This document shows, piece after piece, positions 50,346-59,325 of a stretch of 64,000 bases of DNA; positions within the stretch are counted from its first letter, which is position 1; the number at the start of each line of letters is the position of its first letter. Position numbers and translations under genes: made by a program. Source of the stretch: Candidatus Nitrosocosmicus sp. (GTDB lineage: Archaea; Thermoproteota; Nitrososphaeria; Nitrososphaerales; Nitrososphaeraceae); assembly GCA_029194465.1 (NCBI GenBank), contig JARFXS010000003.1, positions 7,504 to 71,503 of the forward strand, given 5' to 3'. The notes under the pieces were generated by a model. The model was not told the origin of the DNA and did no database searches. It was given only the letters and a program-made list of their open reading frames with translations.

Positions 50346-50906
50346 ATGCTACCTAGACTTGATTATATCAAACAGGCCAGACTAAAATTAGGAGTGACCC
50401 AGAAGAAATTAGCTATATTGTGCGGGATAAGTACTTCTATGGTAAATCAAATCGAGTCAGGAAGATGTAAGCCTAGTTACGATACTGCAAAGAGAATATT
50501 TGAAATATTGCTCTCGATGGAGAGCAATGCATCTATAAAAGCTGGCGATATATGCAATAGAGATCTCATAACTATTCAAAGTGAAGAATCTTTGAGTACA
50601 GCAATTTTAAAAATGCGTGATCACAGTATCAGTCAAATGCCAGTCTTCAACGGAACTAGATTAGTTGGCATATTAACTGAGGATGATCTAGCCAAAATAA
50701 TGATAGAAAATAATGATAAAGACATACACTTGGTAAAAATTGGCTCTGTTATGGAACCGCCACCTCCTCTTGTAGATGAATCTACCCCTGCAAAGGCTCT
50801 ACTCTCCCTAGTAAGATTTGCTAAATGTGTATTAGTTAGCGAGCAGGGTAATGTAATTGGTATAATCACATTAACTGATACACTAAAGATTGTAGAACTA
50901 ACTTAA
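50346..50906 (+). CDS. XRE-family helix-turn-helix regulator with two CBS domains
   Basis: 186 residues. The HTH (residues 9-58) has ARLKLGVTQKKLAILCGIST, then SMVNQIESGRCKPSYDTAKR. The CBS pair spans about 70-186 (AGDICNRDLITIQSEESLST; RLVGILTEDDLAKIM; NVIGIITLTDTLKIV). CBS pairs bind adenine nucleotides, so this may be an energy-sensing repressor. The architecture is common in archaea. Confidence 0.88.
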   Translation: MLPRLDYIKQARLKLGVTQKKLAILCGISTSMVNQIESGRCKPSYDTAKRIFEILLSMESNASIKAGDICNRDLITIQSEESLSTAILKMRDHSISQMPVFNGTRLVGILTEDDLAKIMIENNDKDIHLVKIGSVMEPPPPLVDESTPAKALLSLVRFAKCVLVSEQGNVIGIITLTDTLKIVELT

Positions 50907-50913
50907 TCGTTTT

Positions 50914-51030
50914 CTACAACTTTTCTAGACCAACACAACAGTCAGCACACTTTAGACAATCGCTGCAAATACTTACATGTGATTCCTTGGGAAGGGCGAT
51001 CGCACAAAGAGCACATTTTTTATCACTCAA
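50914..51030 (-). CDS. Small Cys-rich protein, 38 aa
   Basis: Reads M-S-D-K-K-C-A-L-C-A-I-A-L-P-K-E-S-H, then ICSDCLKCADCCVGLEKL-stop, with seven cysteines and a likely double zinc site. It starts with TTG 51030 and stops at 50914, convergent with the XRE-CBS gene. Function unknown. Confidence 0.5.
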   Translation of the reverse strand: MSDKKCALCAIALPKESHVSICSDCLKCADCCVGLEKL

Positions 51031-51130
51031 TAAATTCACATGGTGTTATTACCTTATTAATCTTATTTTCAAATTTTCAAATATACCAAAAATTAATTAA
51101 ATTAAATATTCTACTCTCTTTTGAGTCAAG

Positions 51131-51757
51131 GTGGATATCATTAATATTATTACATCTCTTGTTTCCTCTTATGGATATCTCGGAATATTCATTGCCGCAT
51201 TTGCCGAAACTATGTTTCCACCTATTCCAAGTGAGCTAATATTCCCTCTTGCAGGATTCGTAGGGTTCCAATCTAATTTTACTTATCTGGAGACATTCTT
51301 TATGGCTGCGGCGGGGGCGGTAGGAGCGACAATCGGGGCTATAGTCATTTATTTTATTTCTTTTAAAATAGGGCGAATTGCTATTATCAAGATTGGAAAG
51401 TATGTTTTTGTAAGTGAGAAAAAGATCGAATCTGCAGAAAAATGGTTTGAAAAATATGGTATTTATGCTGTATTCCTAGGGCGTATGGCTCCAGGGGTTA
51501 GAGAATTAATTAGTGTCCCAGCCGGGATAGCTCGAATGCCTTTTGCAAAATTCGTAATTTTTACGTTTCTTGGATCTCTTGTATGGAGCTTAATTTTGGT
51601 TTTTTCAGGTTACTTTCTGGGAAATTCATGGGATAGCCTGTCAGAAGCACTTTCAAAATATTTTCCAATCATATCTATTGTTACGTTGCTGGCAATAGGT
51701 ATAGTAATTACATGTTATGTATTTATCAGTAAAAGGAAGAAAGGCATAAAAAACTAG
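51131..51757 (+). CDS. DedA family membrane protein
   Basis: 208 residues with four or five TM segments. The DedA signatures are FIAAFAETMFPPIPSELIFP and FLGRMAPGVRELISVPAGIA (F/Y-x-R-x-x-P-x-x-R-x3-x-x-x-A-G). DedA proteins are thought to move or scramble membrane lipids and to support proton homeostasis. It starts with GTG 51131. Confidence 0.9.
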   Translation: MDIINIITSLVSSYGYLGIFIAAFAETMFPPIPSELIFPLAGFVGFQSNFTYLETFFMAAAGAVGATIGAIVIYFISFKIGRIAIIKIGKYVFVSEKKIESAEKWFEKYGIYAVFLGRMAPGVRELISVPAGIARMPFAKFVIFTFLGSLVWSLILVFSGYFLGNSWDSLSEALSKYFPIISIVTLLAIGIVITCYVFISKRKKGIKN

Positions 51758-51954
51758 GAGCGGGCCTAACCCTCTCTCCCTCTCAATAATCCTTTGAATC
51801 TTATCATCTAATCAATTCATAAATCTATCAATCACTTGGGTTGATAATCTTCAAAAAATCTTTATATTTTCATAGGATCAATTCTTGGACACCGTATTTA
51901 CTGAAAAATCAGTGGTCGAAAAATGTATTAATATTACGACAAAGAACTTGACAT

Positions 51955-52776
51955 ATGGAAAAGAAAATATTTGCTGATGTGAGTGAAAAGGAGATTACTC
52001 GTTCCATTGCTTCTATGTTTTTTGAAACTATTCAAGAATACAGCGATTCTGATGTCATAATCTTGGGGGCAGGACCAGCAGGGTTATCAGCTGGGAGAGA
52101 AATCGCAAAAAGCGGAGCTAGAACCCTGATAATAGAACAGAATAATTATCTTGGGGGTGGCTACTGGGTAGGTGGATATATGATGAATCCAGTCACAGTT
52201 AGAGCGCCAGCCCAAAAAGTTTGGGACGAACTAGGAGTTCCCTATAGGAAAATTAATGAAAATTTGTATGCAGCTTGGGGGCCTGATGCCTGTTCTAAAT
52301 TAATATCGGCAGCATGTGATTCTGGGGTTAGATTCTTGCAGTTGACCAAATTCGATGACCTTGTTTTGAAAAATAAAAAGGTGTGTGGGGTGGTCATAAA
52401 CTGGATGCCAGTATCTGCGCTGCCAAGAAATATTACCTGTGTTGATCCAGTGGCTTTTGAGAGTAAGATAGTAATCGACGCTACAGGTCACGATTCTGTG
52501 GCAGTAAAACGACTAATGCAAAGAGGTCTGGTTGATTGGAAAGGTATGAATCCAATGTGGGTAGAAGGTGGCGAAGACGGAGTTGTTCATTCGACAGGAG
52601 AAGTATATCCGGGATTAATAGCTGCTGGTATGTCTGTGACTGAAACTTTTGGATTACCGCGAATGGGTCCTACTTTTGGATCAATGCTATTGTCAGGTCG
52701 AAAAGCAGGCGAATTAGCAGTAGCCAAATTGAAAAACGTAACGGACTCCCCGAGAATCAAAGTCAAGGTCAAGTAA
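51955..52776 (+). CDS. thi4: Thiamine thiazole synthase Thi4 (Cys-type active site)
   Basis: 273 residues. NAD-binding motif VIILGAGPAGLSAGREIAKS, GGGYWVGGYMMN, and the C-terminal GLPRMGPTFGSMLLSGRKAG. It makes the thiazole part of thiamine from NAD, glycine and a sulfur source. At the catalytic position the sequence is PRNITCVDP, with a Cys where methanogen enzymes have His (LHVDP). Yeast-like Thi4 uses that Cys as a one-time sulfur donor, so a suicidal mechanism is predicted. ATG 51955 follows a TATTAATATTAC box by about 24 bases. Confidence 0.92.
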   Translation: MEKKIFADVSEKEITRSIASMFFETIQEYSDSDVIILGAGPAGLSAGREIAKSGARTLIIEQNNYLGGGYWVGGYMMNPVTVRAPAQKVWDELGVPYRKINENLYAAWGPDACSKLISAACDSGVRFLQLTKFDDLVLKNKKVCGVVINWMPVSALPRNITCVDPVAFESKIVIDATGHDSVAVKRLMQRGLVDWKGMNPMWVEGGEDGVVHSTGEVYPGLIAAGMSVTETFGLPRMGPTFGSMLLSGRKAGELAVAKLKNVTDSPRIKVKVK

Positions 52777-52873
52777 GCAAATACTGGATTTGCTTTATTA
52801 ATTTGAGTCTAATTTTTAGTCCTGTAATTATTTATCTATAAAAAAACTAAAATTATATCAATTTTATACTTAG

Positions 52874-53737
52874 ATGGATATATTGACAGCTAAGATAATA
52901 GATGGATTAGCGGTATCAAATCACGTAAAAGATAATCTAAAGAATGAAATTTCTGAACTAGCAACTAAAGGTGTGATACCTTGTCTGGCTACAATCATTG
53001 TTGGATCCGATCCGCCTTCATTGGTTTATATTAACAACAAACAAAAAGCTGCCAATTCGATAGGGATACGGACTCTTGATTACCGATTAGATGGTAATAT
53101 CTCACAGACTGAATTGATCACATTAATTGAAAAACTTAACTTAGATTCAACTGTTCATGGAATATTAATACAATTACCATTACCAGGTCATCTGGATCAA
53201 TATCAGATAATAAACAAAGTGGATCCTAGGAAAGATGTTGATGGATTAACATATATCAATTCTGGTTTGTTACTTTACAATAAAACGAATCTAATACCAT
53301 GTACCCCTCTCGGGATAATGGAACTATTCAGGTTTTATGATATTCAATTGGATGGGGCCAATTCATTGATTATTAACCGGAGTAATTTGGTTGGAAAGCC
53401 CTTGGCATCATTGTTACTAAGGAAAAATTCTACTATTACTATTTCTCACTCTCATACCAAGAATCTCAATCTTTTCTCTCAAAATGCAGACATTATAATT
53501 ACCGCTGTAGGGAATAGGGATTCATTTGTATTAACCCCTGACATGGTCAAATACGGCTCAACAATAATTGATGTCGGAACAAATAGAGTGAATGGTAAAC
53601 TTTGCGGGGATGTGGATTTTGAAAAGGTAAAGGAAAAGGCCGGCTTCATCACTCCTGTGCCTGGTGGGGTTGGCCCCATGACCATATGCATGCTCTTGCG
53701 GAACACAGTCGAGGCTTCCAAGGCATACGCAAAGTAA
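52874..53737 (+). CDS. folD: Bifunctional methylene-THF dehydrogenase/methenyl-THF cyclohydrolase
   Basis: 287 residues. VYINNKQKAANSIGI (YxxxK catalytic region), HGILIQLPLPGHL, PRKDVDGL, NRSNLVGKPLASLLL and ITPVPGGVGPMT, all in family order. It interconverts 5,10-methylene- and 10-formyl-tetrahydrofolate. The 5-formyl-THF cyclo-ligase gene follows after 3 bp, forming a one-carbon operon. Confidence 0.95.
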   Translation: MDILTAKIIDGLAVSNHVKDNLKNEISELATKGVIPCLATIIVGSDPPSLVYINNKQKAANSIGIRTLDYRLDGNISQTELITLIEKLNLDSTVHGILIQLPLPGHLDQYQIINKVDPRKDVDGLTYINSGLLLYNKTNLIPCTPLGIMELFRFYDIQLDGANSLIINRSNLVGKPLASLLLRKNSTITISHSHTKNLNLFSQNADIIITAVGNRDSFVLTPDMVKYGSTIIDVGTNRVNGKLCGDVDFEKVKEKAGFITPVPGGVGPMTICMLLRNTVEASKAYAK

Positions 53738-53740
53738 AAA

Positions 53741-54309
53741 ATGGTACATTCTAAAGAAATCTTGAGAAAGAAATATCTCCTGATACGAAAAAACTTGCCT
53801 TATTATGATTGCTATGCAAAAAGCATGTCTGCTCAACAAAGATTCCTTGGTTCAAAATACTTTTCAGAAAGTAAAGTTATTGGTCTGTATTATCCTATTT
53901 TAAATGAAGTCCAAACCTTTCAAATAATATCTCAAGCCATTTTGAATTTAAAGACAGTATGTCTGCCTACAATTGTAAATGAGCAGATTAATTTTTTCAA
54001 ATACGATCCAACTAAGAACCTTAAAATTGGCAAATATGGCATTATGGAACCTGAGACCTCTAGTAAAAATATGAATCGCTTTCTTGATATCGTCATAACG
54101 CCAGGCGTCGTGTTTGACGTAACGGGTAACAGGTTGGATATGGAAAGGGCTATTACGACCAGTTCTTTAATTCTAATGGTTTTCAAAACATGACTTTAGT
54201 GGGACTCGGATATGATTTCCAATTAATTTTGGAAAAAATTAATTGTAATGCTCAAGATGTTAAAATGAATACACTTATTTCAGAGGAAAGAACGATAAAA
54301 GTGAATTAA
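53741..54309 (+). pseudogene. 5-formyltetrahydrofolate cyclo-ligase with one frameshift
   Basis: The N-terminal frame covers SKEILRKKYLLIRKNLPYYD through ITPGVVFDVTGNRL. At about 54137 a base is missing: the GG in TTGGATATGG should be GGG, giving GYGKGYYDQFFNSNGFQN, the conserved substrate/ATP loop. That frame ends EERTIKVN-stop at 54309. With the repair it is 189 residues, full length. The gene salvages 5-formyl-THF to methenyl-THF, fitting the folD partner. Confidence 0.82.
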
Positions 54310-54310
54310 G

Positions 54311-55630
54311 TCACTTATCAGGGTTCAAGCCTTTTCTACCAATATCGGTTCTATAATGCTGTTGATTATCACCCCAAGATATTTCCCGCACTATTTGATA
54401 AGATTTGTTCATAGCTTCATCAATTGACCTGCCCAATGATGTTATACCCAATACTCGTCCCCCAGAAGTAACCAGTTCATTATCTTGGTTTAGTTTTGTC
54501 CCGGAATGAAATATCATAATTTCATTATCAGGTGGCTTACCCAAACCTCCTATTGGGTATCCGGTTTCGTACTTGTCAGGTGCCTTACCCAAACCTCTTA
54601 TTGTGTATCCGGTTTCGTACTTGTCAGGATATCCCTTAGATGTCATTATGACGCATGTAGAAAACTTGTCCTTCCACATAATAGGCTGCATAGAATCCAA
54701 TGATTTATTTTCTGCTGCCTTTATGTACTCAAACAAGTCAGATTTCATTCTCATCATTAACGGTTGACACTCAGGGTCTCCCATCCTCGCATTGAATTCC
54801 AGGACAAATGGTTTGCCGGTATGTTTTTCAATCATTATTCCAGCATAAAGGAAACCCTGAAATGGGTTACCCTCAGCTCGCATTCCGTTGACAGCAGGCT
54901 TAAACACTTTATCTGAAATATAATTCAAATCGCTTTCGCCTATTTCAGGGACAGGCGAATAACTACCCATACCTCCTGTATTAGGGCCAAGATCGTCATC
55001 AAAAACTCTCTTATGATCTCTGCAGGTATCCATAATCATGAAAGTTTCTCCGTCACAAATGGCTATTAGGGAGACTTCTTCTCCTGATATTTTCTTCTCA
55101 ACGATGATTTTATCGGATGCAGGGCCAAAGATTTTCTTATTTAATAACTGGTCAATTGCATCCATGGCTTCTGTTTTGTTGTTGCTTACAAAAACTCCTT
55201 TTCCTGCTGCCAGTCCATCAGCTTTTATTACCGCATTAAAGTTAATCCTCTCAACGTAATCTGTAGCCTTTTCGGCATCAGTAAATACTTTGAACTCGCT
55301 AGTTGGTATAGAATGACGAGTCATGAATTGTTTTGAAAAATCTTTACTGGTTTCTAATCTAGCAGCACTTTTTGTGGGACCAAAAATGGGTAAATCGTAT
55401 GAATTAAACGTGTCAACTATTCCTAATGATAATGGTACTGGACCAACAACAGTAAATAATTCCTTTTCTTTAGCATATTGGACTAATTTGTCTATTTCAG
55501 TAGGTAATATCTGAGCATTTTGATGAGTCCCACCATTCCTGTTTGCATATATTACTTTTTTCACATTGTTATTTTGAGAAATCTTCAAAAGCATGTTCTC
55601 TACCCCGACCCTACGATTAGTAGTCAACAT
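54311..55630 (-). pseudogene. purD: Phosphoribosylamine-glycine ligase with N-terminal indels and an internal duplication
   Basis: The ATP-grasp core is sound (SAARLETSKDFSKQFM, AVIKADGLAAGKGVFV, VLEFNARMGDPECQPL). The usual N-terminal GSGGREHA loop is present only across three frames: VGS in one, GREHA in the next, then LLKIS. The continuous frame reads nonsense there (TTNRRVGVENM). The phosphate loop PGN reads NRN. A 16-residue segment (DKYETGY..., GLGK) is duplicated near the C-terminus. ATG 55630 is the sensible start, though the frame stays open to 55750. The 3' end faces the cyclo-ligase gene with a gap of only 1 bp. Confidence 0.78.
54528..54623 (-). repeat. Tandem 48-bp duplication inside purD
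   Basis: Two units (54528-54575 and 54576-54623) differ at about three positions. The repeat is in frame and inserts 16 residues into the C-terminal domain. A single copy is expected from the family. Confidence 0.75.
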
Positions 55631-55750
55631 AGTAACTTGAATTGTTTTTTCTACTTTGTATTTCCCACATGAAATTTCCAGATGGTAAAAACAAATGTTT
55701 TGTAAGAATGATCCTTTCTGTTGGTAATGATTCATCTGAACAATCGTCAT

Positions 55751-56048
55751 TGTCTATGAAATCAGTATCCACAACTCATCAAATATTACTAAGGATTATA
55801 ATCTTATACTAAGATTAAATTCATTTTGGAGAGTATCTTATAATTTTTGTTCTGTCAATTTCATGTCATGGCGATTTACAGGGCTTTGTCCTAACTCAAT
55901 CTGATTATATTTTGGGGAATGATGAATTAATGTCGACTAAATGAATAAACATCCACCCAATCTGAAAGACCCAATTTATTATCTTAAATTGTAAATAAGG
56001 GAAAAAATAATCTAACTCAATCAAAAAAAATATCCGGTAGCGATTGGT
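55751..56048. other. Intergenic, about 300 bp
   Basis: Upstream of purD and downstream of the OB-fold gene. No gene is seen; the AT content is high. Confidence 0.4.
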
Positions 56049-56390
56049 TTATGTAATGTGAGAACCTGGAATCGTTTCTTCAATGACAGTTAATAGAATG
56101 GGTCTCCCATTTTCGTTTGAAGCGGCCAGGACCATGCCATCTGAAACCTGATCTCCAAATTTCCTAGGCTCAAGATTGGTACATACTACAACATTCTTAT
56201 TTATTATCTCTTCAGGTTGGTAGTGCTTGGCCAGTCCGGACATGATCTCTCTTTCCTCACCACCCAAATCGATTACTAGTCTTAATATCTTCTTATATCC
56301 TGGCATATTCTCTGCACTTAATATTTTGCCGACCCTAAGTTCAACTTTGCTAAATTCATCAAATGATATCTTATTCTTAATTTCGCTCAT
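56049..56390 (-). CDS. Stand-alone tRNA-binding OB-fold protein (MetRS C-terminal-like)
   Basis: 113 residues. ISFDEFSKVELRVGKILSAE, IVDLGGEEREIMSGLAKHYQ-like segment and NLEPRKFGDQVSDGMVLAAS match the EMAP/Trbp111 tRNA-binding domain that forms the C-terminus of methionyl-tRNA synthetase in other organisms. It may be the separate beta subunit of MetRS or a chaperone-like tRNA binder. Confidence 0.88.
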   Translation of the reverse strand: MSEIKNKISFDEFSKVELRVGKILSAENMPGYKKILRLVIDLGGEEREIMSGLAKHYQPEEIINKNVVVCTNLEPRKFGDQVSDGMVLAASNENGRPILLTVIEETIPGSHIT

Positions 56391-56582
56391 ATTGCATCAA
56401 CGAGACAATAAAGTGTGTGGGAATACTATTTAATTCCAAAAAGTTCCTTAAATGGGTTAATTAAAGGATCCAAGAAGGAAGGTGGAGCAGTTTGATTATC
56501 AGAAGTTGGGCTTGAACCAGGTTGGACACTATTGACATTAGAGCCATTATCCAGTTGATTCACATTTGAAGTTGCTGGACTG

Positions 56583-56768
56583 ATGGTTTCATTTGCAGCT
56601 GTTGTATCAATGGTTTCATTTGTTGCAGTACTCTGATTCACATTTGAAGTTGCTGGACTGATGGTTTCATTTGCAGCTGTTGTATCAATGGTTTCATTTG
56701 CAGCTGTTGTATCAATGGTTTCATTTGCAGCTGTTGTATCAATGGTTTCATTTGCAGCTGTTGTATCA
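56583..56768 (-). repeat. 27-bp repeats encoding DTTAANETI
   Basis: Exact units lie at 56583-56609, 56661-56687, 56688-56714, 56715-56741 and 56742-56768; a variant of 51 bp fills the gap. More, imperfect copies lie at 57045-57150. Confidence 0.85.
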
Positions 56769-56810
56769 ATGGTTTCATTAACTGGGGCAATTTGAGACAT
56801 ATTGGTGTCG

Positions 56811-57503
56811 TCAATAGACATAGTTGCATTATTGGGAGGAATTGTATCTGCAAGATCACTTTGATTAAACGAACTACTCTCAGCGGTGATAGAACCATTG
56901 TCATCTTGAATTGTCATCGAAAAGTTTTCATTGGTGCTTTCGAGTGGGATTTGAGCGTCAGGTGTAATAACGGTCGCATTTTCAGGGACTACTAATTGAC
57001 TATCCACGGTAGCATTTATTCACATTTGAAGTTGCTGGACTGATGGTTTCATTTGCAGCTGTTGTATCAATGGTTTCATTTGCAGCTGTTGTATCAATGG
57101 TTTCATTTGTTGTTGTATCAATGGTTTCATTTGAAGTTGCTGGACCGATGGTTTCATTCGTCAGCTGTTGTATCATAGTTGCATTGTTGGGAGGAATGGT
57201 TTATCTGCTGTTGTATCAATGGTTTGATTAAACGATCAATGGTTTCATTTGGTGCTGTTGTATCAATGGTTTTGTCATCTTGAATTGTCATTAACGAAAA
57301 GACATATTTTTCAATAGACATAGGTGCATTATTGGGAGGAATTGTATCTGCAAGATCACTTTGATTAAACGAAGCGTCAGCGGTGATAGAACCATTGTCA
57401 TCTTGAATTGTCATCGGTTCGCATTTTGAGTGGGGATTTGAGCGTCAGGTGTAATAACGGTCGCATTTTCAGGACTACTAATTGACTATCCACGGTAGCA
57501 TTT
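56811..57503. repeat. Direct repeat of about 200 bp in the secreted-protein gene
   Basis: Copy A is 56811-57017 and copy B is 57311-57503; both run from TCAATAGACATA to CACGGTAGCATTT with small indels. The separation is about 500 bp. The intervening sequence is a scrambled set of repeat fragments. Confidence 0.75.
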
Positions 57504-57652
57504 GGTGATATCTGTTGAGTTTCATTAGAAGATAACAAATCTTGATTAACCGGGTCTTGAGAAACTTCCTCTGCCAAGTTACCTGGCAAATCCGGGGTCA
57601 TTATCAAAGAAATATTTGAAGTAACATCTGGCAAAAGCTCAGATGAATCAGG

Positions 57653-57771
57653 TGTTGTTTGAGGTTCAGTCTCTGCTGTTGTTTGAGGTTCAGTCTCTGC
57701 TGTTGTTTGAGGTTCAGTCTCTGCTGTTGTTTGAGGTTCAGTCTCTGCTGTTGTTTGAGGTTCAGTCTCAG
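57653..57771 (-). repeat. 24-bp tandem repeat, five units
   Basis: A 24-bp unit (plus strand begins GTTGTTTGAGG) is repeated five times nearly exactly and encodes the octapeptide AETEPQTT on the minus strand. Confidence 0.85.
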
Positions 57772-58058
57772 GTGAAATTGGAGCATTTGTTGAAGTATCA
57801 TTGTCATTTTACTCAATTCCACAGGATTGGAACAATACTGCACAAAATCGCAAACCAGCACTGAATCCGTCTGTGCAAATGAAATCGCTACGCTGTAATT
57901 TTGAGAAAGTAGGAATGTGGAAATTACAAGGAATAATAAACTAAAGGCATGTTTATCTATTTTAATTTTTTCAAACATTATCTAAGCTTTTATTAAAAGT
58001 TTTACTTAAAAATGTTTACTAAGTTCCTGATAGTATTGTGTTATATTTATATGTCAAA

Positions 58059-59283
58059 ATGAAAGTTGAATCATTGGTGGAAATCTCCATAATTATCAAC
58101 ATATTCTTGGCCATAATCATAATAGGCTCGTTTGGAATATGGGTTTATCTTTTTTTTGTGCTGAGGAGATCATTTGAATTATCTCCAAAGATTTGTTCGA
58201 ATGATAATTTAGATTTAGGAGGAGAATTAATCAGTGTGATTGTTCCAGCTAGAAACGAAGAAAAATATATTAAAAAATGCATTCAAAGTCTTTTAGATCA
58301 AAACATAAAGAATTATGAGTTATTGCTTGTAGATGACAATTCAACCGATTCTACATTCAACTTGATGGAGAATTTTAGTAAGGACCCTAGAGTTAGAATA
58401 TTCAAAGCAGGAGAGAAGCCGTCAGGTTGGGTTGGAAAAAACTGGCCCTGTTACATTGGATATCAAAATTCAAAAGGAAAATATCTGATGTTTACCGACG
58501 CTGATACGATTCATTCAAATAGAAGTGTTCGAGATTCATTAGGAACACTGATCAAGGAAAAGTTGGATGTTATTACTGCAGTTCCAAACTTGAAATACCC
58601 AAATTTTATTGTAAAAATGGTATTACCTGTGTTATCAGTTTTTATGTTTTCTAGATACTCTCCTATGAGAGTAAATGATCCTAATGTCAGTATTGGATAT
58701 TTGTTTGGGAGTTTTTTCGTGATAACTCGAGAATGCTATGAAAGTGTTGGTACCCATGCTATCGTCAAATCAGAAATAGTTGAAGATGGAGCTTTGGGTA
58801 AAAAATTGAAGGAGGAGGGATATAAACTAAAAAATGTTCCGCGGTGAAGACTTATTGGAAGCCTACTGGGCACGAGATTTTAACACCCTTTGAAATTCTT
58901 TGAAAAGATTAATTATTCCTTTATACTTTACTGACTGGTTGAACTCAATCATTATGACGATTGGGATATTTTTCTTTAATGTCTTTTCCTTTCCTGGTCC
59001 TCGGATATTGTTTGGTAAAACTTATGCCCATCTTCCCGAACAAGATCTATCCTATAATGTTTTGGCGTCGCTTACAATCTTAAGCATACTGAGCATTTAC
59101 TGGACAAATTTTTACCAATTGAAAAAAGCCAATACACATAGTGCGATTTACTTTCTAGGCACTCCAGTTGGCTGCTTTGTTGTATCCCTCTCATTTGTAT
59201 GGTCTATATTGATCTCAGATCAGCATGCAAAGATAAAATGGAGAGATAGAGAATATAACTATAGCAAGGGGATTAGCTGCTAA
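58059..59283 (+). pseudogene. Family 2 glycosyltransferase with one frameshift and one in-frame TGA
   Basis: The N-terminal TM segment (IIINIFLAIIIIGSFGIWVY) is followed by a GT2 catalytic domain: ISVIVPARNEEKYIKKCIQS, LLLVDDNSTDST, FTDADTIHS (DxD) and EDGALGKKLKEEGYK. An A6 run at about 58829 has one base too many. The other frame gives MFRGEDLLEAYWARD, then NTL-stop-NSLKRL with TGA at 58872-58874 where Trp is the natural reading. The C-terminal TM segments lie in 58900-59283. It probably glycosylates a lipid carrier. Confidence 0.8.
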
Positions 59284-59300
59284 AGAATCATTTACAAAAA

Positions 59301-59310
59301 TTTATAAATG
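59301..59310 (+). promoter_or_regulatory. TATA-like box of carA
   Basis: TTTATAAATG is centred about 21 bases before the TTG at 59326, which is the best start for carA if the A7 run after it has lost one base. Confidence 0.45.
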
Positions 59311-59325
59311 ATTTTAATTTTTGGA

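Larger units (their letters stand above)
56426..57978 (-). pseudogene. Secreted Thr/Asn-rich repeat protein, rearranged and frameshifted
   Basis: The signal peptide is HAFSLLFLVISTFLLSQNYS, followed by FAQTDS; the start is ATG 57978. After a shift near 57806, eight-residue AETEPQTT repeats are read. Then come ISLIMTPDLPGNLAEEV and SSNETQQISPNATVDSQLVV. After a further break, the last ORF (57007-56426) runs through PENATVITPDAQIP, nine-residue repeats of DTTAANETI and FLDPLINPFKELFGIK-stop. A segment of about 200 bp occurs twice (56811-57017, 57311-57503), with jumbled repeats between. It probably was a cell-surface, N-glycosylated (NxT-rich) protein. Confidence 0.65.

Noticed and set aside
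51758-51954. TPP riboswitch upstream of thi4
   Set aside because: The conserved CUGAGA and the ACCUGAUC/GG-UAAUGCC core are not present; only a short ACTGA/TCAGT hairpin is seen.
55631-55750. N-terminal extension of purD
   Set aside because: It precedes the displaced GSGGREH motif and resembles no PurD N-terminus; it is open by chance.
56583-57771. CRISPR array
   Set aside because: Units are contiguous, of 24 or 27 bp, without spacers, and encode in-frame peptides.
57643-57864. Plus-strand ORF with LFEVQSLL repeats
   Set aside because: It is the complement of the 24-bp repeats of the secreted-protein gene; only the minus-strand reading has a signal peptide and natural composition.
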